Positions 1 through 7,607 of a DNA stretch of 64,000 bases are shown one piece after another. Below the pieces are notes generated by a model, which saw only the letters and a list, made by a program, of their open reading frames with translations, made no database searches and had not been told where the DNA came from. Made by a program: the position numbers and the translations under genes. The DNA lies in the NCBI RefSeq assembly GCF_030646155.1, contig NZ_JAUTDN010000021.1:1-64000 (forward strand), in the 5' to 3' direction. Every line of letters starts with the position of its first letter. Position 1 is the stretch's first letter. The stretch is from Conexibacter sp. CPCC 205762. GTDB lineage: Bacteria; Actinomycetota; Thermoleophilia; Solirubrobacterales; Solirubrobacteraceae.

Positions 1-49
1 GCCGCACGCGGCGGCCGCGCCGCGCCGCTCGCGCCGCGCCCGCGCCGGC

Positions 50-1630
50 TCAGCGCGCGGCGACCCTCGGCTGCGGCGCGGCGGGCGTGTCCGCGGGGGC
101 CTCGACGGCCTCGTCGCCGGCCGCCTCGTAGGTCGTCCGTCTCAGCACGATCGCGGCCAGCACGGCGCTGACGGCGAGCATCGCGACGCTGACGATCACG
201 ACCGCGTGGAGGCCGCTGAGGAACGCCTGGCTGGCATCGCCGACGAGCGCGTCGCCGACCGTCCGCGGCAGGCCGGAGGCGACCTCGACCGCACGGCCGA
301 GCGACTCGCCGGAGGCGGCCATCGCGCCGTCGCTGACGCCCGGCACGGGCTGCAGCCGGTCGCTGTAGACGGCGGCCAGGATCGAGCCGAGGACGGCGAC
401 GCCGAGGCCGCCGCCGAGCTCGTAGGCGGTCTCCTCGATCGCGGCCGCGTTGCCGGCGCGCTCGGCCGGGACCGCCGAGATGATCACGTCGTTGGCGGCG
501 ACGAGCGCGACCTCCAGGCCGAAGCCGAGCGCCAGGAACGGCAGCGCCAGCAGCAGGTACTGGTCCTCGACGCCGAGCGCCAGCAGCGGCACCAGCGCGA
601 TCGTCGTCAGCAGCAGGCCGCCGGCGACCGTCGTGCGCGTGCCGAGGCGGCCGAGCAGCCGCGCCGCCGTCAGGCCGCCGACGAGACTCGACAGCATCAG
701 CGGCAGCAGCCGCACGCTCGCCGCCAGCGGCTCGAGCCCGAGCACGAGCTGCAGGTACTGGGCGAAGAACAGCTCCAGCCCGACCAGGCCGAACATCGAC
801 AGCAGCACGACGCCGGTCGCGACCGTGAAGGCGCGGTCGGCGAACAGGCGCACGTCGAGCAGCGGCTCGGCTCTCGCCAGCTGGCGACGCGCGAAGACGG
901 TCAGCGCACTCAGCGCGGCGACCAGCACGACGAGCGTCAGCGGCTGCGTGAAGCCGTGGCGAGCGCCCTCCTTCAGCCCCCAGGCGAGGCCGAGGATGCC
1001 GACGCCGGCCAGCACGACCGCGAGCGTGTCCCACGGCGGCGGCACCTGCGCGCGGCTCTCCGGCAGCAGCTTCAGCCCGAGCGGCAGCACGATCAGCACG
1101 ACCGGCACGTTGATCAGGAAGACCGCGCCCCACCACCAGTGCTCGACCAGGAAGCCGCCGACGAGCGGGCCGATCGCGGCGCCGCCGGCCATCGTCGCGG
1201 ACCAGATGCCGACTGCGGTGCGGCGCTCGTTGCGGTCCTCGAAGGCGTCGCGCACGATCGCCATCGAGGCGGGCAGGATCAGTGCGCCGCCGACGCCCAT
1301 CACGGCACGTGCGGCGATCAGCACCAGCGGGCTCCAGGCGGCGGTCGCCAGCGCTGAGGCGACGCCGAAGATCACGAGGCCGACGAGCAGCATCCGCTTG
1401 CGGCCGAAGCGGTCGCCGAGCGCGCCCGAGGCGACCAGCAGCGGCGCGACCACGAGCGGGTAGACGTCGATGATCCACAGCAGCGAGATCGCCGAGGGCT
1501 TCAGGTCCTCGGTCATCGCCGGGGCGGCGACGTGCAGGACGGTGACGTCGATCACGACGACCGAGATCGCCGCGCAGACGACCGCGAGGACGGTCCAGCG
1601 GCCGGCGGAGGCGGGCAGGCGCGGGCTCAT
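50..1630 (-). CDS. MFS drug exporter (DHA2, 14-TM type)
   Basis: Predicted inner-membrane proton-driven exporter of 526 residues. The N-terminus (ISVVVIDVTVLHVAAPAM) is the usual first helix of the EmrB/QacA group, and LGDRFGRKRMLLVG is the MFS loop 2-3 signature. About 14 hydrophobic segments follow, the length and count expected of DHA2 transporters. The reading frame is open further upstream, but the ATG at 1630 is chosen because it overlaps the stop of the TetR gene in an ATGA and begins exactly where homology-like sequence begins. It is co-transcribed with that TetR gene, so it is probably derepressed by the transported compound. The substrate cannot be told from sequence. Confidence 0.9.
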   Translation of the reverse strand: MSPRLPASAGRWTVLAVVCAAISVVVIDVTVLHVAAPAMTEDLKPSAISLLWIIDVYPLVVAPLLVASGALGDRFGRKRMLLVGLVIFGVASALATAAWSPLVLIAARAVMGVGGALILPASMAIVRDAFEDRNERRTAVGIWSATMAGGAAIGPLVGGFLVEHWWWGAVFLINVPVVLIVLPLGLKLLPESRAQVPPPWDTLAVVLAGVGILGLAWGLKEGARHGFTQPLTLVVLVAALSALTVFARRQLARAEPLLDVRLFADRAFTVATGVVLLSMFGLVGLELFFAQYLQLVLGLEPLAASVRLLPLMLSSLVGGLTAARLLGRLGTRTTVAGGLLLTTIALVPLLALGVEDQYLLLALPFLALGFGLEVALVAANDVIISAVPAERAGNAAAIEETAYELGGGLGVAVLGSILAAVYSDRLQPVPGVSDGAMAASGESLGRAVEVASGLPRTVGDALVGDASQAFLSGLHAVVIVSVAMLAVSAVLAAIVLRRTTYEAAGDEAVEAPADTPAAPQPRVAAR

Positions 1631-2169
1631 GACCGCACCGCGATCCCGCCGAGGATCGTCGCGCGCAGCAGCCGCGCGGCGTCGCGCGCGCCGACGTGGC
1701 CGTCCTCGATCGCCCACCAGATCGCCTCCAGCTGGGCGCCGACCGAGTAGGCCAGCCACTGCGGCGGCAGCTCGGGGCGGAACTGGCCGGCCCGCTGGCC
1801 GCGCTCGAAGAAGCGCGCCAGGCGCGTCTCCTGCTCGGCGATCTCGTCGACGAGGCGCGGGACGCGGTGGATGTGCGGCTCGGAGAACAGCAGCGAGTAC
1901 GCCTTCGCCAGCGTCAGCGCGTCGTCGAGCAGCCGGTCGAACGCCTGCTGCGGGTCGTCGTGGTCGATCCCGGCGGCGTCGAAGGCGCGCTCGCAGTCGG
2001 CGAGCACGTGGGCGGTCAGCGTCTCGACCAGCGTCTCGCGGTCGCCGAAGGCGCGGTGCAGCGTCGTGCGGCTGATCCCGGCAGCGGTCGCGATCTCCTG
2101 CATCGAGGAGCCGGGCTGGCGGGCCATCACGCGGGCGACGGCGTCGAAGAGCTGAGTCTCGTCAGGCAT
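1627..2169 (-). CDS. TetR-family transcriptional regulator
   Basis: A 180-residue TetR repressor. The HTH is at about residues 24-46 (IATAAGISRTTLHRAFGDRE), and the rest is a helical ligand-binding domain of normal length. It is the first gene of a two-gene operon with the MFS exporter (4-bp overlap), so it most likely represses that operon by autoregulation. Its recognition helix (SRxTLHRxxxDRExL) is almost the same as that of the TetR at 51310..51963, and a similar operator-like sequence starts at its own start codon. The ligand is unknown. Confidence 0.9.
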   Translation of the reverse strand: MPDETQLFDAVARVMARQPGSSMQEIATAAGISRTTLHRAFGDRETLVETLTAHVLADCERAFDAAGIDHDDPQQAFDRLLDDALTLAKAYSLLFSEPHIHRVPRLVDEIAEQETRLARFFERGQRAGQFRPELPPQWLAYSVGAQLEAIWWAIEDGHVGARDAARLLRATILGGIAVRS

Positions 2170-2185
2170 GGAACATCAACGTAGC
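2169..2185. promoter_or_regulatory. Candidate TetR operator, TGGAAC-N6-GTAGC
   Basis: Directly upstream of and touching the TetR start codon. The 19 bases from the start codon (2167-2185) match those beginning at the methyltransferase start codon at 50858 in 16 positions. See the related sites at 50860 and 51965. Assignment to TetR binding is inference from position and from the shared recognition helix. Confidence 0.5.
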
Positions 2186-2189
2186 AGGT

Positions 2190-2205
2190 GGAACAAAAAT
2201 GTTTC
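2190..2205. promoter_or_regulatory. Imperfect inverted repeat GGAACA-AAAA-TGTTTC
   Basis: Arms of six bases match in five positions, about 20 bp upstream of the TetR start. It lies where the promoter of the TetR-MFS operon should be and could be a second binding site. Weak evidence. Confidence 0.3.
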
Positions 2206-2339
2206 AAGCGGGACAAGTGTGACGCGGCGCGTTCGCGTGGTCCGGGGCGGGCGGGCGGACGGGCGTGGGGCGATTTCCGCTCATCGGTGGGCTTTCTCCG
2301 CCGATGGATGGCTCCACTCAAAGGCTGTAGAAGCCAATG

Positions 2340-2353
2340 CGAACATATGTTCG
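2340..2353. promoter_or_regulatory. LexA-type palindrome (SOS box-like)
   Basis: CGAACATATGTTCG is a perfect 14-bp palindrome and matches the Gram-positive/actinobacterial LexA consensus CGAAC-N4-GTTCG. It contains the proposed ATG (2347) of the following small gene, so LexA bound here would block that gene's transcription or start. Binding is inferred from the motif only. Confidence 0.55.
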
Positions 2354-2679
2354 TGACCTCAGGAACTGGTATTCCGCCGTATGTGATCTTTCGTCAGGCG
2401 CTCGACGCCGGCGACCTCTCGCGCGTCCGCACGCTCGCCGCGGCGATGCCGCGCATCGGCCTCGAAGACGCGCTGCGCATCTGCCTGCTGATGCGCGACC
2501 ACGACGGCTACGAGCGCGCCGCCGTGCGCTGGCTCGGCCGCTTCGCGCTGGAGGCGCGCACCGCCTCGATCGAGGACGTGCAGGCCGCCGCCGCGGCGCT
2601 CGACGCGCTGCCCGACCGGCCTGACAGCGCGATGGAGCGGCTCGCGATCGTCTGCTCGCAGTGCGGCGTGGCCGGCTGA
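2347..2679 (+). CDS. Small conserved-looking protein of unknown function
   Basis: A 110-residue soluble protein with no signal peptide or membrane segment. It is rich in Ala, Arg and Leu and reads as a bundle of short helices (ALDAGDLSRVRTLAAAMPRI, ALRICLLMRDHDGYERAAVRWLGRF). Two cysteines close together near the C-terminus (CSQC) could bind metal, but no partner pair is present. I do not recognise the family. The frame is open upstream from 2188, but the ATG at 2347 is preferred because upstream residues are low-complexity Arg/Gly. The start sits inside a LexA-type palindrome, which suggests damage-inducible expression. A GTG at 2353 is an alternative start. Confidence 0.65.
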   Translation: MFVTSGTGIPPYVIFRQALDAGDLSRVRTLAAAMPRIGLEDALRICLLMRDHDGYERAAVRWLGRFALEARTASIEDVQAAAAALDALPDRPDSAMERLAIVCSQCGVAG

Positions 2680-2994
2680 GCGCGGCTGCGAGCGGCGTTC
2701 GTGTGCGCGAGCGCACAGAGCGGCGGCGGCGATTCCCTAAGGGGGCGAAGCGGTCGGGCGAAACCTTCGCCATCTGGCCAACCACATGCCGCTTGACCTG
2801 CCGCATCATCCCTGTCGTTCTAAATCTCTCCTCCTTAGAACACCAGGGCTGGGAGGCGGTGCACCCGGGGGGGCACGCCGCCTCCCAGCCCGATCCCCTC
2901 TTCTCGTGGCTGTGGTGGCCGCTGGTGGTGCCGGGGCTCGTTCGCACGACGCGGACGGGCCCCGTTCCATGTCCGTGGCCGGATCCCGCGCAGC
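2680..2994. other. Non-coding interval with several inverted repeats
   Basis: 315 bases between a + gene and a converging - gene, with no convincing coding frame. In order it holds GGCGAA-acc-TTCGCC (about 2758-2772), GTTCTAA-N11-TTAGAAC (2817-2841) and a long stem-loop (2846-2891, listed separately). The number of hairpins is more than a simple terminator needs, so a small RNA is possible, but no promoter could be assigned. Confidence 0.4.
2846..2891. terminator. Strong stem-loop, likely bidirectional terminator
   Basis: A perfect 14-bp stem (2846-2859 pairs with 2878-2891; arm GGGCTGGGAGGCGG) with an 18-nt loop rich in C and G. It lies between convergent genes ending at 2679 (+) and 2995 (-). 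There is no strong T-tract, as is common in high-GC actinobacteria. Confidence 0.65.
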
Positions 2995-3738
2995 TCAGGC
3001 GCCGGCGCGCGCGCCGCGGATGATCGTCATCAGCGCGTCGGCGGTGCCGTGCGCGTCGCGGGCGCCGGTCCCGAGCCGCCGCAGCGTCATCCCCGCCATC
3101 AGCGCGACGAGCATCGGCGCGTAGCGCTGCGGCTCGGGCACCTCCAGCGCCTCGAGTATCGCCGAGCCGAAGTCCTCGTAGGCGGCGAAGCAGCGGCCCG
3201 ACGCCTCCTGCAGCGCGGGATCGCGCGACGCCTCCAGGTGCAGCTCCAGCTCGGAGATCGCGCCGGGCCGGGTCGGCTCGCTGTCGAGCAGCTGCTCGAC
3301 GACCGCCGCGACCTGCTCCGGCGTCGGCGAGGCCGCGCGCAGCTGCTCGGCGATCGCGCCCAGCCGTGCGACCTCCTCCTCGACGTAGCGCAGCAGGCTG
3401 TCGCGCAGCAGCTCCGTCTGGCTGGGGAAGTGGTAGGTCAGCGAGCCGAGCGCGACGCCGGCCTCGGTCGCCACGCGCCGGTTGGTGACGGCGCCGATCC
3501 CGCTCTCGGCGATCACGCGCAGGGTCGCGTGGACGATCCGCTCGCGCGTGACGGATGGCGCCGGTGCGCCGGGTGCGCCCGCGCGGGCGCTTGGATCGGG
3601 GGAGACGGGCGAGCTGATGGTGGCGAAGCATAGTGACGGTCGCGTATCGTTCGTTCGAACGAACGAGACCGTGGAGGGAGCCCATGGCGGCAGTCGGCAA
3701 CAGCACTTCGGACGCGCTCGCGTTCGCGGGCGCGGCAA
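2995..3738 (-). CDS. TetR-family regulator, start uncertain
   Basis: The domain part is clear: a TetR HTH (IGAVTNRRVATEAGVALGSLTYHFPSQTELLRDSL) followed by a C-terminal ligand domain ending ALMTIIRGARAGA. The start is not clear. The only in-frame ATG is at 3738, inside the divergent amidase gene and upstream of the 20-bp palindrome. Between that palindrome and the HTH there is no in-frame ATG, GTG or TTG. The one ATG there (3631) is out of frame. Either a non-standard start (ATC or CTG near 3610) is used or there is a frame error near 3560-3630. It is divergent from the amidase and probably represses it through the shared palindrome. Confidence 0.8.
   Translation of the reverse strand: MPRPRTRARPKCCCRLPPWAPSTVSFVRTNDTRPSLCFATISSPVSPDPSARAGAPGAPAPSVTRERIVHATLRVIAESGIGAVTNRRVATEAGVALGSLTYHFPSQTELLRDSLLRYVEEEVARLGAIAEQLRAASPTPEQVAAVVEQLLDSEPTRPGAISELELHLEASRDPALQEASGRCFAAYEDFGSAILEALEVPEPQRYAPMLVALMAGMTLRRLGTGARDAHGTADALMTIIRGARAGA
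3647..3666. promoter_or_regulatory. Perfect 20-bp palindrome, likely TetR operator
   Basis: TCGTTCGTTCGAACGAACGA reads the same on both strands. It lies 17 bases upstream of the amidase start and between it and the divergent TetR gene, the usual place for a local TetR operator. Confidence 0.7.
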
Positions 3739-5144
3739 CGCTCGCGGCGCTCGTCGCCGCCGGCGACGTCTCCGCCCGCGAGCTGGCGGAGCTGTCGCTG
3801 CGGCGGATCCACGCGACGCAGCCGACGCTCAACGCCTTCCGCTGCGTCCGCGACGAGGCCGCCCTGCGCGAGGCCGACGAGATCGACCGCCTGCGCGCTC
3901 GCGGCGCGGGCGGGCCGCTGCTCGGCGTCCCGGTCGCGATCAAGGACGACATGGACCTCGCCGGCGAGACGACCGCGTTCGGCTGCGCGGGCCCGTTCGC
4001 GCCGCGGCCGGCCGACGGCGAGGTCGCGCGGCGGCTGCGCGCCGCGGGCGCGGTGATCGTCGGCAAGACGACGACGCCCGAGCTGGGCCAGTGGCCGTTC
4101 ACCGAGGGGCCGGCCTTCGGCGCGACGCGCAACCCGTGGGCGACCGCTCACACGCCCGGCGGCTCTTCCGGCGGCTCGGCGGCGGCGGTCGCGGCCGGGC
4201 TCGTCGCGGTCGCCGCCGGCTCCGACGGCGCCGGCTCGGTGCGGATCCCGGCGGCGTGGACCCACCTCGTCGGGATCAAGCCGCAGCGGGGGCGGATCTC
4301 GACCTGGCCCGACCCGGACCCGTTCAACGGCCTCACCTGCATCGGCCCGCTCGCGCGCACGACCCGCGACGCTGCGCTGCTGCTCGACGTGCTGAGCGGC
4401 TCCCACGCGGACGACCGCCACCGGCCCGCGCCGCCGGCCGAGCCGTACCTGCGCGCGGTGACGCGCGAGCCGGCGCGGCTGCGGATCGCGCTGTCACTGC
4501 GGGTGCCGTTCAGCGCTGCGCCCGCGACGCTCGACGCCGCCGTGCGCGCTCGCGTGATGTGGATCGCCGGCGTGCTCGCCGACCTCGGCCACGACGTCGA
4601 GGTCGCCGACCCGGCCTACGGGTTGATCGGCGCGAGCTTCATCCCGCGCGCGATGGGCGGGCTCGGCGACTGGGCCGAGGGCCGCGTGACGGCGCCTGAG
4701 CAGCTCGACGCGCGCACTCAGAAGGCGATCGCCGTCGGCCGCAGGCTGCGGCCGCTGCTCGGCACCGCGCGCGGGCTGGAGCGGATCTTCCGGCGCCGGA
4801 TCGGCCGCACCTTCCGCGACTTCGACGTCGTGCTGACGCCGACGACGGCGCAGCCGCCGCCGCGGATCGGCGCGATCGACGGGCTCGGCGGCTGGGCGAC
4901 CGACAAGGTGATGGTCGCCGCCTGTCCGTACGCGTGGCCGTGGAACGTGCTCGGCTGGCCGGGCGTCAACGTCCCCGCGGGGCTGACCGACACGGGCCTG
5001 CCGGTCGGCGCCCAGCTGCTCGGGCCGGCCGGCTCGGAAGGGCTGCTGCTCGCGCTCGCGGCGCAGCTGGAGACGGTCGAGGGCTGGGCGGAGCTGCAGC
5101 CGCCGGTCGGCGCCTCGGAGAGCGCGCTGCGCGTCGTCGCGTAG
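3684..5144 (+). CDS. Amidase signature (AS) family hydrolase
   Basis: A 486-residue cytoplasmic amidase. The Ser-cisSer-Lys triad is visible: Lys in VAIKDDMD (about residue 86), Ser in the Gly/Ser-rich GGSSGGS (about 161-167) and the nucleophile Ser in GAGSVRIPA (about 185). Length is typical of the family. The ATG at 3684 has GGAGGGA five bases upstream, while the frame's earlier ATG (3633) would put the operator palindrome inside the gene. AS enzymes hydrolyse amides, from acylamides to Glu-tRNA(Gln) in GatA. With no gatB/gatC nearby this is a catabolic or detoxifying amidase of unknown substrate, probably controlled by the divergent TetR. Confidence 0.92.
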   Translation: MAAVGNSTSDALAFAGAATLAALVAAGDVSARELAELSLRRIHATQPTLNAFRCVRDEAALREADEIDRLRARGAGGPLLGVPVAIKDDMDLAGETTAFGCAGPFAPRPADGEVARRLRAAGAVIVGKTTTPELGQWPFTEGPAFGATRNPWATAHTPGGSSGGSAAAVAAGLVAVAAGSDGAGSVRIPAAWTHLVGIKPQRGRISTWPDPDPFNGLTCIGPLARTTRDAALLLDVLSGSHADDRHRPAPPAEPYLRAVTREPARLRIALSLRVPFSAAPATLDAAVRARVMWIAGVLADLGHDVEVADPAYGLIGASFIPRAMGGLGDWAEGRVTAPEQLDARTQKAIAVGRRLRPLLGTARGLERIFRRRIGRTFRDFDVVLTPTTAQPPPRIGAIDGLGGWATDKVMVAACPYAWPWNVLGWPGVNVPAGLTDTGLPVGAQLLGPAGSEGLLLALAAQLETVEGWAELQPPVGASESALRVVA

Positions 5145-5157
5145 GTTCTCAGGCCGA

Positions 5158-5184
5158 TGTCACAGCTCCGCGCGCTGCGTCGTC
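5158..5184 (+). promoter_or_regulatory. ECF41-type promoter TGTCACA-N16-CGTC
   Basis: TGTCACA (5158-5164), exactly 16 bases, then CGTC (5181-5184). This is the published ECF41 consensus. It lies 46 bp upstream of the first gene of an operon whose second gene encodes an ECF41 sigma factor, so autoregulation is the natural reading. Confidence 0.8.
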
Positions 5185-5230
5185 ACCTCCGCATGACGAC
5201 GACTTCACGGGCGCGGAAGGGAGCAGGACG

Positions 5231-6040
5231 ATGGACGTAGCGGTGATCGGAGGGACCGGCGTGCTGGGCGGGCTCGTCGCCCGCACGCTGCTGGAGGGTG
5301 GCGACCAGGTGCGGCTCGTCAGCCGCAGCGCGCCGGCGGCCGGCAGCGCCGCCGCTGCGCTGGTCGCGGCCGGCGCCGGCCACCACGTCGCCGACCTGCG
5401 CAGCGGCGACGGGCTCGCCGCCGCGCTCGGCGGCGCCGACGCCGTCGTCGACGCCGTCAACGACCCGCGCGGCGCGAAGCAGGTGATGGTCGAGGGCGGC
5501 GGCCGGCTGCTGGCGGCGGAGGCGGCCGCCGGCGTCGGCCATCACGTCGCGGTCTCGATCGTCGGGATCGAGCAGGTGCCGCTCGCCTACTACACGGCGA
5601 AGCTCGCGCAGGAGCGGGTCGTGACCGACGGCCCGGTCCCCTGGAGCCTGCTGCGGGCGACGCAGTTCCACCAGCTGCTCGACCAGGCCTTCGCCGCCGC
5701 GGCGCGCCTGCGGCTGCTGCCGGGCGGCGCCGCGCAGGTGCAGCCGATCGACCCCGCGATCGTCGCGGCGCGGCTCGCCGACGCCGTCCACGCCGGGCCG
5801 TGCGGGCGGCTGCCGCAGCTCGGCGGGCCGCGCGTGCAGACGCTCGGCGAGCTGGCGCGCGAGTGGCGCGCGGCGCGCGGGCGGAGGCTGCCGGTCGTGC
5901 CGCTGCCGTGGCCGCCGCGGCTCGGCCGGGCGCTGCGCGGCGGCAGCCTGACCGCGCCGGACGCGGCCGTCGAGGGGCCGGCGTTCGCGCAGTGGCTGGC
6001 GCAGCCGCCCGCGGACGTGGCAGAGTCGGTGCTGCGATGA
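5231..6040 (+). CDS. NAD(P)-binding NmrA/SDR-like oxidoreductase
   Basis: A 269-residue protein with an N-terminal Rossmann fold (MDVAVIGGTGVLGGLVARTLL, GxxGxxG), then a basic residue pair (VSRS) suggesting NADP(H). It belongs to the atypical short-chain dehydrogenase / NmrA-like group (Asn-Asp-Pro and YYTAKL in the middle). In ECF41 loci the co-regulated gene is typically a carboxymuconolactone decarboxylase, oxidoreductase or epimerase, and this gene fills that place. Start at 5231 is supported by a purine-rich GGAAGGGAG upstream. It overlaps the sigma gene by 4 bp. The physiological substrate is unknown. Confidence 0.85.
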   Translation: MDVAVIGGTGVLGGLVARTLLEGGDQVRLVSRSAPAAGSAAAALVAAGAGHHVADLRSGDGLAAALGGADAVVDAVNDPRGAKQVMVEGGGRLLAAEAAAGVGHHVAVSIVGIEQVPLAYYTAKLAQERVVTDGPVPWSLLRATQFHQLLDQAFAAAARLRLLPGGAAQVQPIDPAIVAARLADAVHAGPCGRLPQLGGPRVQTLGELAREWRAARGRRLPVVPLPWPPRLGRALRGGSLTAPDAAVEGPAFAQWLAQPPADVAESVLR

Positions 6041-7101
6041 GCGGCTTCGGCGCAGATCGACCTGCTGGCGACGGCGCACGCGAAGCCGCCGGCGACGGCG
6101 CACGCGAAGCCGCCGGCGACGGCGCACGCGAGGCCGCCGGCGCGGACGCGCGCGCGGCGGCCGCGGCCGGCGCCGACACGCTCGCCCGCCGCTTCGAGCG
6201 CGAGCGGCCCTACCTGCGACGGCTCGCCTACGGCACGCTCGGCAGCTTCGCCGAGGCCGACGACGTCGTGCAGGAGGCGTGGCTTCGGCTGCAGCGGGTC
6301 GACGCCGCGACGATCGAGGACCTGCGCGCCTGGCTGACGACCGTCGTCGGCCGGCTCGCGCTCGACGCGCTCGGCTCGGCACGGGCGCGCCGCGAGCGCT
6401 ACGTCGGCCCGTGGCTGCCGGAGCCGTCGGTCGACACCGTCGCCGGCAGCGCCGCCAGCCGCGCCGACGCCGTCGACCCGGCCGATCGCGTCACGCTCGA
6501 CGAGCAGGTGACGACGGCGCTGCTGGTCGTGCTGGAGCGGCTCTCGCCGGCGGAGCGGACGGCGTTCGTGCTGCACGACGTCTTCGGGCTCGGCTTCCCC
6601 GAGGTCGCGGAGGTCGTCGGGCGCACGCCGGCGGCGGTGCGGCAGCTGGCGGCGCGGGCGCGCAGACATGTCGACGACGGCACGCCGCGCTTCCCCGCCT
6701 CGCGCGAGCAGCACGCCGAGATCGTCGCGGCGTTCGCGGCCGCGTGGCAGGTCGGCGACGTCGACGGCCTCGTCGGCGTGCTCGACCCCGAGGTCGTGCT
6801 GACCTCCGACGGCGGCGGTGTCGTCAGCGCCGCGCGCCATCCGATCGCGGGCAGCGAGAGAGTCGCGAAGGTGCTCGCCGGCTTCGCGCGCGTCTCGCTG
6901 GCGCTCGGCGCCGGGCGCGGCGGCTTCGCCGAGGTCAACGGCCGCACCGGCCTCGTCTTCGACGACGGCCGCGTGATGAGCGTGATCTCGTTCACCGTCG
7001 ACCGCGGGCGGATCGTCGCGATCGACATCGTCCGCAACCCGCAGAAGCTGCGTCACGTGCCGGCGGACGCGCTCGGCACGCCGCCGGAGCAGGAGCGATG
7101 A
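6037..7101 (+). CDS. ECF41-group RNA polymerase sigma factor
   Basis: A 354-residue sigma factor. Residues about 45-115 form sigma region 2 (FERERPYLRRLAYGTLGSFAEADDV...), and about 165-215 form region 4 (LSPAERTAFVLHDVFGLGFPEV...RQLAARARRHV). A SnoaL-like C-terminal domain follows. The three ECF41 hallmark motifs are present: WLPEP in the linker, DGGG at the start of the extension and NPQKL (consensus NPDKL) near the end. In this group the fused domain acts in place of a separate anti-sigma factor. The first ~45 residues are an unusual low-complexity tail built from three tandem copies of an 8-residue unit. Expressed from the ECF41 promoter at 5158. Confidence 0.93.
   Translation: MSGFGADRPAGDGAREAAGDGAREAAGDGAREAAGADARAAAAAGADTLARRFERERPYLRRLAYGTLGSFAEADDVVQEAWLRLQRVDAATIEDLRAWLTTVVGRLALDALGSARARRERYVGPWLPEPSVDTVAGSAASRADAVDPADRVTLDEQVTTALLVVLERLSPAERTAFVLHDVFGLGFPEVAEVVGRTPAAVRQLAARARRHVDDGTPRFPASREQHAEIVAAFAAAWQVGDVDGLVGVLDPEVVLTSDGGGVVSAARHPIAGSERVAKVLAGFARVSLALGAGRGGFAEVNGRTGLVFDDGRVMSVISFTVDRGRIVAIDIVRNPQKLRHVPADALGTPPEQER
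6067..6138 (+). repeat. Three tandem copies of a 24-bp unit
   Basis: In-frame minisatellite at the start of the ECF41 gene encoding GDGAREAA three times. The copies differ by one base (gaa/gag), so expansion is recent. It likely varies between strains. Confidence 0.9.
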
Positions 7102-7565
7102 GCGCCGCCTCGCGTGACGCGGCGCAGGAGCGCGCCGGCGCGGTCGTGCCGGCCGCGCCCGCGATCGCCCGCGCGGCGCTCGCCGTGCTGGCGCTGAGCG
7201 CGCTCAGCATCGGGCTGCCGGCGGCGTTCGCGCCGCAGTCGTTCTACGACGACTATCCGTTCGTCGCCAGCTGGGTCGACCTGCTGCCGCCGTACAACCA
7301 GCATCTCGTGACCGACGTCGGCGGCCTCTACCTCGGCTTCGCGGTCGTGCTCGGCTGGGCGGCGTGGACGCTCTCGCGCGAGCTGGTGCGGGCCGCCTGC
7401 GCGGGCTGGGCGCTGATGTCGCTGCTGCACTTCGTCTTCCACGCGACCCACCTCGAACGCTTCTCGACCGCCGACGCGATCGCCGAGCTGACGGGGCTGG
7501 CGGCCGTGCTGGCGCTGCCGGCGGTGGCGCTGTGGGCGCTGCGGGCGCGCCGGGATCTGCGCTGA
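7098..7565 (+). CDS. Small integral membrane protein of the ECF41 operon
   Basis: 155 residues with about four membrane helices (AALAVLALSALSIGLPAAF; GLYLGFAVVLGWAAW; AACAGWALMSLLHFVFHATHL; LTGLAAVLALPAVALWAL). Histidines in the third helix (LLHFVFHATH) are notable. The family is not recognised with certainty and has the look of small DUF4345/DoxX-like membrane proteins. Its ATG overlaps the sigma factor stop in an ATGA, so it is translationally coupled to it and belongs to the same regulon. Confidence 0.8.
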   Translation: MSAASRDAAQERAGAVVPAAPAIARAALAVLALSALSIGLPAAFAPQSFYDDYPFVASWVDLLPPYNQHLVTDVGGLYLGFAVVLGWAAWTLSRELVRAACAGWALMSLLHFVFHATHLERFSTADAIAELTGLAAVLALPAVALWALRARRDLR

Positions 7566-7588
7566 GCGGGCGTCATCCGCGCGCCGTT

Positions 7589-7606
7589 TGCGCACAATGA
7601 TGCGCA
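7589..7606. promoter_or_regulatory. Paired TGCGCA palindromes
   Basis: TGCGCA-CAATGA-TGCGCA immediately upstream of the DUF429 start. Two identical 6-bp palindromes with a 6-bp spacer could be a dimer-of-dimers binding site. No regulator is assigned. Confidence 0.25.
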
Positions 7607-7607
7607 G

